Positions 17,108 through 26,239 of a stretch of 36,877 nucleotides of DNA are shown one piece after another. The notes below the pieces were generated by a model that ran no database searches, had not been told where the DNA came from, and worked only from the letters and a program-made list of their open reading frames with translations. Position numbers and translations under genes: made by a program. The stretch covers positions 1 through 36,877 of the forward strand of contig JAFGDR010000029.1 of NCBI GenBank assembly GCA_016932035.1. The letters are read 5' to 3'. The stretch comes from Candidatus Cloacimonadota bacterium (GTDB lineage Bacteria; Cloacimonadota; Cloacimonadia; JGIOTU-2). Position 1 is the first letter of the stretch. The number at the start of each line of letters is the position of its first letter.

Positions 17108-17701
17108 CTATATCCCACTACTATGTCTTCTTGAAATTAAAAAATTAACCACTCCCATCGCAACAGATGCCAGTAATAAGTACATGACCGGGATCTTCGT
17201 ATTTTTTAAGGGATTATAAAAATAACTCACCACCGGAACCATAACTACCATGAGATATTTGGAGAAGCGGATTTGCTTATATGCAAGAATGATGATGCTC
17301 GAAATTAAAGCAATAATGAGTGTTGGAACTGGCGCAAAATATGCAAGTAACGCAAAATATGGCACGATGCTGTACCCGCCGAGGAATCTGTGTATGATCG
17401 GGAAATAGTGTGCTATGACTGCTGCGAGTCCTACCAGCATAAGCAATACTGGTCTGTCTCTCAGGAAAAAATATTGTGTGAGGAAAAGGATAAGATACAC
17501 GCGCATAAAATCGATGAGCCAGCAGAGAATACCGATTGGTTTGCTCACGTGTCTGTACACATTCCCTGCATCGGCTGTAAAATTCCCTGCTTTGTAAATA
17601 TTCACTTTGCTGTAGAAACGGGTAAACAAACGCGCAAAGGAAAAAGAACCCAGTATATACGAAGCGATGATCAACAGAATTTCTTTAACTAATATACTCA
17701 T
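17108..17701 (-). CDS. Divergent PlsY-like acyl-phosphate:glycerol-3-phosphate acyltransferase homologue
   Basis: This 197-residue protein has about five hydrophobic helices and the PlsY layout: IASYILGSFSFARLF at the N-terminus, then AGN...GNVYRHVSKPIGILCWLIDFMR, and GLAAVIAHYFPIIHRFLGGYSIVPYFALL. In PlsY the second region normally reads SGNxGATNxxR and the third GFKGGKGVA. Here the first carries a short insertion and the third has lost both lysines (LGGYSI), so catalytic competence is doubtful. True PlsY makes lysophosphatidate in phospholipid synthesis. This may be a paralogue with another acyl donor or a non-enzymatic role. Confidence 0.65.
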   Translation of the reverse strand: MSILVKEILLIIASYILGSFSFARLFTRFYSKVNIYKAGNFTADAGNVYRHVSKPIGILCWLIDFMRVYLILFLTQYFFLRDRPVLLMLVGLAAVIAHYFPIIHRFLGGYSIVPYFALLAYFAPVPTLIIALISSIIILAYKQIRFSKYLMVVMVPVVSYFYNPLKNTKIPVMYLLLASVAMGVVNFLISRRHSSGI

Positions 17702-17778
17702 ACGTAATGCCCAAAAGCTTGGATAAATGTCTTAAAGTCAAGTATTTCGCATGTAATGCGCAGCTGTTCACGTTGTCT

Positions 17779-19719
17779 TTACTCGCTGTTGTTTTCAGAA
17801 AAATCTCTGAATTGGATATCATGCAATTTCTTATACAGATTACCCTGCCCGATCAATTCTTCGTGAGAGCCCTGTTCTGCAATAATGCCTTTGTCGACAA
17901 CCACGATCTTAGTACAATTTCGGATTGTTGAAAGTCTATGTGCTATGATCAGGGTCGTTCTGTTCTTCATAAGACGATAAATTGCTTCTTGAACCTGGTA
18001 TTCGGATTCTCCGTCCAGGGAAGATGTTGCTTCATCAAAAATAAGAATTTGAGGATTTTTAAGGATGGCGCGTGCAATAGCGATCCTCTGCTTCTGCCCT
18101 CCAGATAGTTTTACACCTCGCTCCCCGATAATCGTATCATATCCGTTTTCAAGCTCAAGGATAAAATCGTGGGCATTCGCTGCTCTGGCTGCATTGATGA
18201 TATCCTCTTTTGGCGCATCGATTCTGCCGTATGAAATGTTGTGCTCGATGGTATCATCAAACAGGATAACCTCCTGTGTGACCATGCCTGTTAGATTCCT
18301 GATATTCTCAATCTTGTATTTCCTCATATCGGTTCCATCGACATTGATCTTACCGCTGGTTGGGTCATAAAATCTGAGTATGAGATTTATAAGCGTCGAT
18401 TTTCCACCTCCGCTCGGACCAACGAATGCTACTGCTTCTCCCTTCTCAATCGTCAGGTCGATGTCTCTCAGTACAATGTCTGAGGTCGGGTATTTAAAGC
18501 TGACCTTATCAAAGACAATGGAATCGTTGAAGCTCATAATAGGAAGCGCATCTTCACTATCTTGTAAAAGCACGGGCTCGTCGATCACATCAAAAACTCT
18601 TTCGGCTGCAGCAAGCCCCTTATTGATCTCGGAATACACTCGTGCAATCTCCTTGATTGGATGTAAACTGGAAAGTAAAGCAACAAGGAAGAGCGAAAAT
18701 TTTCCGGCAGTCATTGCATTGGAGGGATTCAGAACAAGCAATCCTCCATACCATATGATGACAAGCGTGATCATCACAGACATGAATTCTGTAAATGGTG
18801 TCACAAGCTGACCAGCTCTCATCATATGTACTGATTTTTTATAAAATTTCCTGTTTTCCTTCATGAAGCGAGCTCGCTCGTAATTGCCCATTGCAAAGGA
18901 CAATACAATGCGTATATTCATGATGGTTTCCTGCAGGATCGAGGTTATGTCGGCAAATTTCTGCTGCACCTTTCTGCTCCGCCGCTTCAGTGCATTGGAG
19001 ATCAAGCTCACGACAATGGAAATTGGTATGACCACAAAAAGTGTCATCAGGGACATTTTGGGACTCACGGAGATCATCATAATAACATACACAGTAATGA
19101 GCAGAAGGTTCCTGATAAGACTCGTGACTGCATTCAGTGTCATACCCCGAACAAGTTTAACATCATTGACTGCGCGTGAAATGATCTCACCCAGCTTATG
19201 GCTGTGGAAAAATTCTATCGGTTTTTTTAGGAGTGCTTCATAGAAATCATTCCTGATAAACATGATCACTTTTTCTTCGATCTGTTTAAAGATGATCTGC
19301 TGTCCATACATCGAAAGACTGCGAACCAGGAATAGTATAACAGCAAGCACAAGCAGCAGTTTGAGGATCATGCTTTTTGAATTCCGCTCAGCAAATTCTT
19401 TTAGCGAAACACTGAAGTCCTCTTTAATTTCCTTGAACCTGTCCTTTTCATGCCAATTATCTTTGACTGCCTGAATGCCCTGCCCGAAAAGCCATCCCGT
19501 TTCTTTAAAAACATAGGAAATATTTCCTGACTCCCTGTTCACCTCATCTGCCTTCCACTCTTCAGCGGTCTGCTTAACAAATATCTCATCCACCACTGGA
19601 TACACCATACCAATGGAAACTCCGCTGAAGGATGCGAAGATAATAAGCACAATAAGTCCAAGAATGACTTTTGGCCAGACCTTCTTCAGGTATGATAGAA
19701 TGCGCAAAAAAAGTTTCAT
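17779..19719 (-). CDS. MsbA-like ABC exporter (fused membrane and ATPase domains)
   Basis: This half-transporter of 646 residues works as a dimer in the inner membrane. The membrane domain (about 1-390) has six helices, with an unusually long extracytoplasmic insert between TM1 and TM2 (about residues 50-115, charged, KQTAEEWKADEVN...). The ATPase has Walker A GPSGGGKST (from residue 434), the LSGGQKQR signature (near 537), Walker B ILIFDEATS and the IIAHRLSTI switch His. Lipid A, lipid-linked glycan and peptide exporters share this form. The nearby outer-membrane barrel and PlsY-like gene favour an envelope lipid, but the substrate cannot be read from the sequence. Confidence 0.92.
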   Translation of the reverse strand: MKLFLRILSYLKKVWPKVILGLIVLIIFASFSGVSIGMVYPVVDEIFVKQTAEEWKADEVNRESGNISYVFKETGWLFGQGIQAVKDNWHEKDRFKEIKEDFSVSLKEFAERNSKSMILKLLLVLAVILFLVRSLSMYGQQIIFKQIEEKVIMFIRNDFYEALLKKPIEFFHSHKLGEIISRAVNDVKLVRGMTLNAVTSLIRNLLLITVYVIMMISVSPKMSLMTLFVVIPISIVVSLISNALKRRSRKVQQKFADITSILQETIMNIRIVLSFAMGNYERARFMKENRKFYKKSVHMMRAGQLVTPFTEFMSVMITLVIIWYGGLLVLNPSNAMTAGKFSLFLVALLSSLHPIKEIARVYSEINKGLAAAERVFDVIDEPVLLQDSEDALPIMSFNDSIVFDKVSFKYPTSDIVLRDIDLTIEKGEAVAFVGPSGGGKSTLINLILRFYDPTSGKINVDGTDMRKYKIENIRNLTGMVTQEVILFDDTIEHNISYGRIDAPKEDIINAARAANAHDFILELENGYDTIIGERGVKLSGGQKQRIAIARAILKNPQILIFDEATSSLDGESEYQVQEAIYRLMKNRTTLIIAHRLSTIRNCTKIVVVDKGIIAEQGSHEELIGQGNLYKKLHDIQFRDFSENNSE

Positions 19720-19732
19720 GATAGGTTATATG

Positions 19733-21490
19733 TTAATCAAATCTGTAGGAAAGTAAAACTGAAAGTGTTTTCTGAGTAAAATCACTCTTATAATACACGG
19801 GATTCACATACTCGCCCTGCTCGGCAAGCGTTATGTTATGTTTGTTGACGTCGCAGTCCGTATATTTAAAGCCAATTTCTGCTTCCAGTTCGGGTAAGAG
19901 CTCATAAGAGCAATTGATGGAAAAAGTGTTTTTTGTATATTGATGCCCGTACATGAACTTCTCAACTGGTGGTATCTTATATTGGTATTTGATGCTATCC
20001 TGAGCACCCTTCCGATAGATAGAATAATCCATGGATAGCTTGCATTTCGTATTGACCTGGAAGTCAATCCCAAAATACAGATTGTCCGCATTCTGCCCTG
20101 TCCAGTAACCCATCCAGTAATCATCAGAAGTTGCATAATTTATAGGAAACTTATGCGTATAGACCCAGGGATTAACGTGTGTATATTCGATGCGGAAATC
20201 GAGTCCCGTCATAAATGGTTCAACGATATAAGCGCCAAGCTGGTATGCCACATAGTTATGGGACTCATTCTTCTTGAATATCTTCGAAAGGGCTATTTCA
20301 TCGATCAGCAACGAGCCGTAGGTTTTGAGGCCCAGGAACGGAATCCATTCATAATCCAGCCCAATCATTTCATTGTCCTGGTCGTTGGTATAGCGTTGAG
20401 CTGACCAGAAAAGCATGATCGGTATAAAATACACACATTCCGCATCCCGTTCACCATAATAGAGGAGTTCACTCAGCCCGAAGCTGAATCTGTCCGATGG
20501 TGCGATTTCCAAACGATGCGCAGCAACATACTTTTTCTTATAAAACTCTCTATCAAATGTCTGGTCTTCTTCATAGTGTATCAAATAGGAGGTGCTGTCA
20601 TCGAGGATGTTGCTTTCCAACCAGCCATGAAAATAGACGAAACGCAGCCAGTCGCTGAACTTTGCCCGAACCATGACCTGCGGATATGATGGAGCTTTAT
20701 TACTCAAGGATACAGATCCAGTATGACCACATCCCCAATAATTTGAAAATCTTCCAATCGTCAGATCAGCATACTTGGTTGAAAAAGAAACTGCCGCATC
20801 AACTTCTTCATAGTAATAACGACCCTCCCTTTCATGCTCGACACCGATTCCTTGATCAGAACAATCGATCTTCTTCACATCAAAAATGTTACCGTTGACT
20901 GCATTATTCACCCCATCAAAAGAGAAACCTATATTATCGCCAAGATAGCCAAAGATATAACCGCCACCAGTAAGCCGCTGGTAATTTTCGGCAAAGGTGG
21001 CTGTATCACTACTGTTCACATTATGCTCTGCTTGGAATTTCGGCTCAAAAGAGATATAACTGTCTCCAGAGTAAAATTTGTAGGGGAATTTCAGAAGCTT
21101 CCATTTTTCTTCTTCAGTATATGTCGTATCTGCATCTTCATCCAAAAGCACATTAATAAATTCTTCAATGAACCGGCTGGATATCTCTTCTATGCTCGGT
21201 GTGTATTTGCTTTCATAGGAAAATTCATCGAGAAATCTTTGAAGCTGCTCGATATCATGAAGAGATAGGTTTGCATATTCGTCGTAATCATCGATATGAA
21301 CGAGATATTCACGAATATCCGTCCTCGGCATTGGTTTTATCCCGTCAAAATAACGCCCTGTCATACCCTTGACCTGCATTCGCTCGAGGAAGTCATAGAC
21401 ATCATTATCCAGAGGAACCAGTACAACCTGTGCAACGAGAGCTGTACTGAAAACTAATAAAAATATAAGCAGGCAACTTTTCTTTTTCAT
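19733..21490 (-). CDS. Wzi-like outer-membrane beta-barrel protein
   Basis: This 585-residue protein has a Sec signal peptide (about 1-20, ending VAQ), a charged periplasmic N-terminal segment, and a long series of amphipathic strands ending in LSVLLSYRFD, with a terminal aromatic-x-Asp as in barrels. The blocks DLTIGRFSNYWGCGHTGSVSLSNKAPSYP, FHGWLES and HRLEIAPSDRFSFGLSELLYYG resemble the capsule-assembly Wzi family, which anchors surface polysaccharide. Length and topology fit. Its ATG has AGGAAA upstream, and it is the first gene of the - strand run. A generic outer-membrane porin is the alternative. Confidence 0.65.
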   Translation of the reverse strand: MKKKSCLLIFLLVFSTALVAQVVLVPLDNDVYDFLERMQVKGMTGRYFDGIKPMPRTDIREYLVHIDDYDEYANLSLHDIEQLQRFLDEFSYESKYTPSIEEISSRFIEEFINVLLDEDADTTYTEEEKWKLLKFPYKFYSGDSYISFEPKFQAEHNVNSSDTATFAENYQRLTGGGYIFGYLGDNIGFSFDGVNNAVNGNIFDVKKIDCSDQGIGVEHEREGRYYYEEVDAAVSFSTKYADLTIGRFSNYWGCGHTGSVSLSNKAPSYPQVMVRAKFSDWLRFVYFHGWLESNILDDSTSYLIHYEEDQTFDREFYKKKYVAAHRLEIAPSDRFSFGLSELLYYGERDAECVYFIPIMLFWSAQRYTNDQDNEMIGLDYEWIPFLGLKTYGSLLIDEIALSKIFKKNESHNYVAYQLGAYIVEPFMTGLDFRIEYTHVNPWVYTHKFPINYATSDDYWMGYWTGQNADNLYFGIDFQVNTKCKLSMDYSIYRKGAQDSIKYQYKIPPVEKFMYGHQYTKNTFSINCSYELLPELEAEIGFKYTDCDVNKHNITLAEQGEYVNPVYYKSDFTQKTLSVLLSYRFD

Positions 21491-21507
21491 TGATTTTCCT
21501 ATACAAT

Positions 21508-21589
21508 GTAAGCAACATCAAAGCGCATATATTTGTTGTCAACAAAATCAATCCCCCTAAAATGTTGTCATTCAATGAAATCTGGGGAG
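21508..21589. promoter_or_regulatory. Divergent promoter region with shared palindrome
   Basis: Between the divergent starts at 21490 and 21596, TTTGTTG-T-CAACAAA (21532-21546) is a perfect inverted repeat. On the + strand it overlaps TTGTCA (21536-21541), followed after 16 bases by TAAAAT (21558-21563), a good -35/-10 pair for the Eis-like gene. On the - strand the same palindrome supplies TTGACA. The - strand -10 is not clear. A strong GGGGAG (21584-21589) precedes ATG 21596. Joint regulation is inference. Confidence 0.45.
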
Positions 21590-21595
21590 AAAAAC

Positions 21596-22777
21596 ATGAA
21601 AGTTCGTGCTTTTACAAAAGGTGATGTAGAGAGTTATGCTCAGATGGTGAGATATTGTTTCAATATGTCTCAAAAAGATTCTGTGCAGTATGCCAAGGGC
21701 ATTACAACATTTTGTCGGGGATTTGTAGCTGAGGACAAGGGGAAGACATATTCCGCATCTTTTTACTATCCATTTCATCAAAATATTCATCGCAACAAAT
21801 TTAAAATGGCTGGTATTGGTGGTGTGGTGACAATGCCCGAAGCTCGAAACCAGGGTATGGTGCGGGAGCAATTCAAGGTTATGCAGAAAGATATGAAGAA
21901 GCAGGGCTATGTTACATCATGCCTTCAACCCTTCAAGCCGACCTATTATCAGAACAAATTCGGCTGGGCAAACGCATCACAACGACTTCAGTGCAGGATC
22001 GAAGTATGTGATATCGCACCTGCAAACGAGGAATTTGAATTCATTCGGATTGACAAAGCCTTACCAAAGCACTTTTCCGATATTGAGAAGAAATTCGCTT
22101 CACTGTATAACGGCTCATCATACATGGACAAGCACTTCTGGACAGAAGAGATCATGTTCTGCTGGGGACAGACAAAAGAGCTTTACTCCTACCTGATCAG
22201 ACATAATGGGAAGGATGTTGCATACGTTATCTTTTCGTACAGGGAATCAAAGAAGGAGTATGGCGTTGACCTGATCGTTCGAGATTATGGATATATTGAT
22301 TATATTGGCGCAAAGGGAATTTTTTCACTTATCAGGAAGCACAGAGATCAAACCGGCGAGGTTGTCATTTCACTCCCGGAAAATTTCGACCTCTATCATT
22401 TTGCTCCCTGTAATCTGCATAAAATTATGTGGAAATCCTTTATGATGTTCAAAGTGGTGGATGTGAAAAATGCGATGCTGCTCTATAAGATTCCCAAAAA
22501 TCTCTCCTTCGATTTTCAATTAGAGATCGAAGATCCGCTTGAAGGAGATCAACCCTTAGCTTACGCTTTCTCAATTGAGAATGGTGAAATAACATTAATA
22601 GAAAAATCTGATTATATCATAAAATGCCAGATCGATTCGTTCTCTCGGATGTTCATCGGCAGAAATTCCATACACGATCTGATCACCTATGGGGAAGTTG
22701 ATATATCAGAGAAAATTTTAGAATATGTTAACCAATTGTTCCCAAAGGACATTGTATTTATAAAGGATATGTTTTAA
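21596..22777 (+). CDS. Eis-like GNAT family N-acetyltransferase
   Basis: This 393-residue protein has the Eis-type domain order: a GNAT domain (about 1-150) with the acetyl-CoA loop GIGGVVTMPEARNQGMVREQF and SCLQPFKPTYYQNKFGWANAS, a second degenerate GNAT domain, and a C-terminal sterol-carrier-like domain (about 290-393). Eis enzymes acetylate amines, including aminoglycosides and protein lysines, in various bacteria. ATG 21596 is preferred to an upstream in-frame TTG at 21533 because GGGGAG lies seven bases before it and the family begins with a short strand such as VRAFTKGD. The substrate is unknown. Confidence 0.85.
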   Translation: MKVRAFTKGDVESYAQMVRYCFNMSQKDSVQYAKGITTFCRGFVAEDKGKTYSASFYYPFHQNIHRNKFKMAGIGGVVTMPEARNQGMVREQFKVMQKDMKKQGYVTSCLQPFKPTYYQNKFGWANASQRLQCRIEVCDIAPANEEFEFIRIDKALPKHFSDIEKKFASLYNGSSYMDKHFWTEEIMFCWGQTKELYSYLIRHNGKDVAYVIFSYRESKKEYGVDLIVRDYGYIDYIGAKGIFSLIRKHRDQTGEVVISLPENFDLYHFAPCNLHKIMWKSFMMFKVVDVKNAMLLYKIPKNLSFDFQLEIEDPLEGDQPLAYAFSIENGEITLIEKSDYIIKCQIDSFSRMFIGRNSIHDLITYGEVDISEKILEYVNQLFPKDIVFIKDMF

Positions 22778-22785
22778 GGAGTACC

Positions 22786-23859
22786 ATGAAAAGTAAGGTC
22801 TATTTTATCGATTTTCACACAACCTTTCAACGTTCGATTTTTGATAAGATCGGAGATGCGCTTTCGCAGGCAGGATTTAAGGATACCGTTCGCGAATATG
22901 ATAAAGTAGCAGTAAAAATGCACTTTGGTGCAGAAACCAACTTCGGTGTGATCAATCCCCGGTATGTTCGCTTTTTTGTAAACAGGATACTCAATTTGAA
23001 TGCTCGTCCCTTTTTGACAGATACGAACACCCTATATGCCGGACAGCGTGTCAATAGTGTCGATCATACCAACCTGGCGATCCAGCATGGCTATGCACAT
23101 TCAGTGGTCAATGCTCCGGTTATAATCGCTGACGGTCTTGTTGGACAAAGTGAAGAGGTTGTGAAGATAGAAACCAAAGAAACCAAAGAAGCATATATTG
23201 GAAGTGATATTCATCATGCGGATGCCATACTTGCGCTCTCACATATGACAGGGCATGAAGCAGCAGGTTTTGGCGCAGCGATCAAGAATATCGGTATGGG
23301 ATGTGCGTCCCGTAAAGGAAAGCTTGCCATGCACAGTACATCCAGACCGCTCATAAGTCCGGACAGATGTATCGGGTGTGCTCGTTGCGTACAATGGTGT
23401 CAGGTGCAAGCGATCAGTATTGGAGAAGATAATAAAGCTCACATTAATGAAGATCTTTGCACCGGGTGCAGTATGTGTATTTCAGTATGTCCATTCACTG
23501 CTATCCGGATCAAATGGAATACCTCAGCCGATTTCCTTAATACTAAGATCACCGAATATGCTCATGCGGTACTGTCTCACAAAAAGGACAAAATGTTTTA
23601 TGTAAACTTCCTCAATAACCTTACCAGCCATTGTGACTGTATGAACATCCACGGAGAGCATCTCATGCCGGACATCGGTATTCTTTTTTCAAAAGATATT
23701 GTAGCAATAGATAGAGCGTCGATCGAACTTATGAACGAGAAAGCTGGAAAAGATCTGTTTAGCGAGCTCTTCCCGGACATTAATCTGGAAAAGGTGTTTT
23801 CATATGCTGAGGAACTCGGCATGGGCTCGCAGGATTATGAGCTAGTGAAGATAAAGTAA
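22786..23859 (+). CDS. DUF362 protein with two 4Fe-4S clusters
   Basis: This 357-residue protein has a DUF362 domain: VAVKMHFGAETNFGVINPRYVR, then DTNTLYAGQRVNSVDH, and LSHMTGHEAAGFGAAIKNIGMGCASRKGKLAMHS. A ferredoxin insert carries CIGCARCVQWC (about residues 195-205) and CTGCSMCISVCP (about 226-237). Both have the C-x2-C-x2-C-x3-C spacing for [4Fe-4S]. The residue after the fourth Cys of the first motif is Gln instead of Pro. DUF362-ferredoxin proteins are widespread in anaerobes and of unknown reaction, so this supports an anaerobic host. It begins 8 bases after the Eis-like gene. Confidence 0.9.
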   Translation: MKSKVYFIDFHTTFQRSIFDKIGDALSQAGFKDTVREYDKVAVKMHFGAETNFGVINPRYVRFFVNRILNLNARPFLTDTNTLYAGQRVNSVDHTNLAIQHGYAHSVVNAPVIIADGLVGQSEEVVKIETKETKEAYIGSDIHHADAILALSHMTGHEAAGFGAAIKNIGMGCASRKGKLAMHSTSRPLISPDRCIGCARCVQWCQVQAISIGEDNKAHINEDLCTGCSMCISVCPFTAIRIKWNTSADFLNTKITEYAHAVLSHKKDKMFYVNFLNNLTSHCDCMNIHGEHLMPDIGILFSKDIVAIDRASIELMNEKAGKDLFSELFPDINLEKVFSYAEELGMGSQDYELVKIK

Positions 23860-23864
23860 ACCTC

Positions 23865-23906
23865 CCGCCTTCACCCCTTCACTCTTTCGCCCTTTTACGC
23901 TTTATC
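23865..23906. repeat. Pyrimidine-rich degenerate tandem repeat
   Basis: Directly after the DUF362 stop, units such as CCTTCACC, CCTTCAC, TCTTTCGC and CCTTTTACGC follow one another with a 7-10 base period. They lie outside coding sequence. The unit is irregular, so this is a weaker case than the repeat at 12996. Confidence 0.4.
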
Positions 23907-24065
23907 GATTTCACATTTAAAACTAAAACGAAAATTTATTTGTCAAAATCAACCTCATCCTTAGGTTATCAGTATGCAAAAAATTAGGTATATTAATAAT
24001 TTGACAGAAAATCATCATATTCAAAATCTGTGTTTTAAAACAAGTAAGAAAAAGGAGTTTCTACT
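23907..24065 (+). promoter_or_regulatory. Upstream region of the foldase gene, possible promoter
   Basis: This AT-rich stretch contains TTGACA at 24001-24006. The best -10 match downstream is CAAAAT (24022-24027) at a short 15-base spacing, so the promoter call is weak. AAAGGAG (24051-24057) is a good Shine-Dalgarno for ATG 24066. Confidence 0.3.
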
Positions 24066-26111
24066 ATGATTCGAATCACTCGATCTCTGATACTTGTCTC
24101 TATAGTATCGATTTTGATATTAGCAGGATGCGAGCTTGGAGAAAAGCAGAAAGATACATCGCAAATCCTCGCACAATGGGATCAAGGCACGATCACTGAA
24201 AAAGAATTTAACGCTCGTGTTGACCAAATCCCTGAATTCTACAGACCGCGCGGCGGATTTACCGTAGAACAAAAGCAAAAATACCTCGATGATTATGCAA
24301 TCGAAGAGATCTTTTATCTTGAAGCGCTGAGCAAAGGAATGGACAAGACCCAGAATGCAATGGACTTCTATCGCCAGAATGCTGAGAGGATCATTCTTGA
24401 TCAGTATAATAAGGATGAGATCAAAGATAAGATCAAGCCAACCGATGCTGAACTCATGGCATTTTATGAAGCTCATAAGGATGACTTCTATAAAAAATCT
24501 CCTACTGCAACACTTCTGTACATCGAAACCAAAACAAAGGAAGATGCAGATGCTGCTTACCAGGAACTTCTTTCTGGCAAAGATTTTGAGCAAGTCATGA
24601 ACACGTATTCCGTCAATGAGAATATCAATAAAAAGGGCGGAAAGATAACGAATATCAGAAAAGGCGGTTATATCCCGAACATCGGCAGATCAGAACTTCT
24701 GGACTCCCTAATATTTATAGCTCAAGTCGATGACATCATCCCCCCAGTCGAGTTCAATGATTCATTCCACCTTGTTCAAGTTGCAGAGCTTGATCTGAGT
24801 ACGATCCGTCCATACGATCAGGTGGAAAAAGATGTTCAAAGCCGCTACATGAGCGAAAAAGAGCAGGAACGCCGTCAGGAAATCCTGGATAAATTATCTA
24901 AAAAATATGCGATTTCAATCGATACACTTGCAGTGCAGGATATCAATTTTGAAGAGGCAGACATATCCGAAATTGCAGGAAGCGTTGTGCTGATTGCATC
25001 ATCTGATCCAGAGCTAGTGTACACAGCTGCCGATTTTGCACATGAAGTTAAGAATTTCCCTGCAGAGAGAAAACAACTCTTTGTCGAAGCACAAGCCAAA
25101 GTAGATTTTGTTACCGAAAAGGCTAAGAATAACCTGATCTATCACGATGCGATCAAAAAAGGTTATGAGAAGCATCCTGAAATCGCAGAAGATCTGAGAA
25201 GAGCAAAGATGATTGGTGCACTTCGCGAATATTATCAGCAATTTGTTGTTGATGCTGCCGTGGTCCCTGAAGATGAGATCGTTGCAGCATACGAAGCTGA
25301 TAAAGACAAACGATATCTGAACAAGCCGCATGTAAAAGTGCAGGAGTTCGCATGTGAAAACCAGGTCACCGCAGATTTTGTCCTCTTTAAAGCCCAGGAA
25401 GCAACCAGTGAAGATGAACTCAACTCCCTCGTTCAGGAATACTGTGTAAAAACAAAGAATAACGGTATCATCGGTCCTATCTATGAAGGCGGCATCATAC
25501 CAGCAGTTGGCAAGGACGATACCTATCTTGAAAAAGTATTCTCCACTCCGGAAGGTTCCTTTAGTGATGTGTTTGAAGACGTTAAAGGAAACTGGGTTTT
25601 CTTCAAAGTCGTTGAATACACACCAAAATCCTATCGAAGTCTCGACGATGTGCGCAATGAAATTGAAACCAATCTTATGAGAAAAGCTCAGCAGGATCTC
25701 TTTGAGAACCTCAAAACTGAAATGCGCCAGAAATACAAACTTGTGGTCTATCCAGACCGCCTTGAAGAAAAGCTGCCTGTCGATTCCCTGTTTACACTTG
25801 CAGAAGAAGCAATGACACAGAAGAACTATGCTCGTGCAAACTACTATTATGACAAAGTGATCGCAGACTATGCAAACGGACAGGATGATTATAAAGCCAA
25901 ATTCATGAAGGGCTTTATTTATTCCGAATACCTGAAGAGAGATGAAGCAGCTATCGAGATGTTTGAAGAAGTGCTAACCTATCCAAAAGAAGGTGCGGTT
26001 ACAGACACAACCCTTCATCCATCTGCACGTTATATGCTCAAAGCATTAACCGGCGAAGAAGACATTCTCGAAAAGATCAATCAGCAGTCTTCACAACCGG
26101 ATACTGAGTAG
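24066..26111 (+). CDS. SurA/PpiC-type peptidyl-prolyl isomerase lipoprotein
   Basis: This 681-residue periplasmic foldase candidate has a lipobox (LILAGC, Cys22), an N-terminal SurA-like helical chaperone part (about 35-140), then two parvulin-type domains. The first is around residues 145-250 (TATLLYIETK..., GGYIPNIGRSELLDS). The second is around 425-525 (HVKVQEFACEN..., EGGIIPAVG, FSDVFEDVKGNWVFFKVVEYTP). The C-terminal 100 residues look like TPR helices (ARANYYYDKVIADYANG...). Proteins of this class assist outer-membrane protein folding. Lipid anchoring and the TPR tail differ from E. coli SurA. Whether both parvulin domains are active is uncertain, since key active-site residues are not obvious. 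Confidence 0.82.
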   Translation: MIRITRSLILVSIVSILILAGCELGEKQKDTSQILAQWDQGTITEKEFNARVDQIPEFYRPRGGFTVEQKQKYLDDYAIEEIFYLEALSKGMDKTQNAMDFYRQNAERIILDQYNKDEIKDKIKPTDAELMAFYEAHKDDFYKKSPTATLLYIETKTKEDADAAYQELLSGKDFEQVMNTYSVNENINKKGGKITNIRKGGYIPNIGRSELLDSLIFIAQVDDIIPPVEFNDSFHLVQVAELDLSTIRPYDQVEKDVQSRYMSEKEQERRQEILDKLSKKYAISIDTLAVQDINFEEADISEIAGSVVLIASSDPELVYTAADFAHEVKNFPAERKQLFVEAQAKVDFVTEKAKNNLIYHDAIKKGYEKHPEIAEDLRRAKMIGALREYYQQFVVDAAVVPEDEIVAAYEADKDKRYLNKPHVKVQEFACENQVTADFVLFKAQEATSEDELNSLVQEYCVKTKNNGIIGPIYEGGIIPAVGKDDTYLEKVFSTPEGSFSDVFEDVKGNWVFFKVVEYTPKSYRSLDDVRNEIETNLMRKAQQDLFENLKTEMRQKYKLVVYPDRLEEKLPVDSLFTLAEEAMTQKNYARANYYYDKVIADYANGQDDYKAKFMKGFIYSEYLKRDEAAIEMFEEVLTYPKEGAVTDTTLHPSARYMLKALTGEEDILEKINQQSSQPDTE

Positions 26112-26135
26112 TACTTAATAACCCCCTATACATAT

Positions 26136-26169
26136 GAAGCGAGGCACAAAGCTGTCTCGCTTCTTTTTT
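26136..26169 (+). terminator. Rho-independent terminator after the foldase gene
   Basis: An 8-base perfect stem, GAAGCGAG (26136-26143) with CTCGCTTC (26156-26163), encloses a 12-base loop and is followed at once by six T (26164-26169). It lies 25 bases after the stop codon. Confidence 0.9.
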
Positions 26170-26184
26170 ATGCTGTTATAAAAC

Positions 26185-26216
26185 TTGACACACCATACCG
26201 CAGGAAAACATAGAAA
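26185..26216 (+). promoter_or_regulatory. Possible promoter of the MalK-like ATPase gene
   Basis: TTGACA at 26185-26190 is a perfect -35 box. The -10 candidates are poor: TAGAAA (26211-26216) at 20 bases, or CATAGA at 18. It stands between a terminator and a gene, so a promoter is expected here. Confidence 0.35.
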
Positions 26217-26239
26217 TAAAAAAATCTCAGGAACAACTT

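Noticed and set aside
20834-21268. 144-codon + strand frame inside the Wzi-like gene
   Set aside because: It is the antisense of a well-supported signal-peptide barrel gene, with no ribosome-binding site or recognisable domain.
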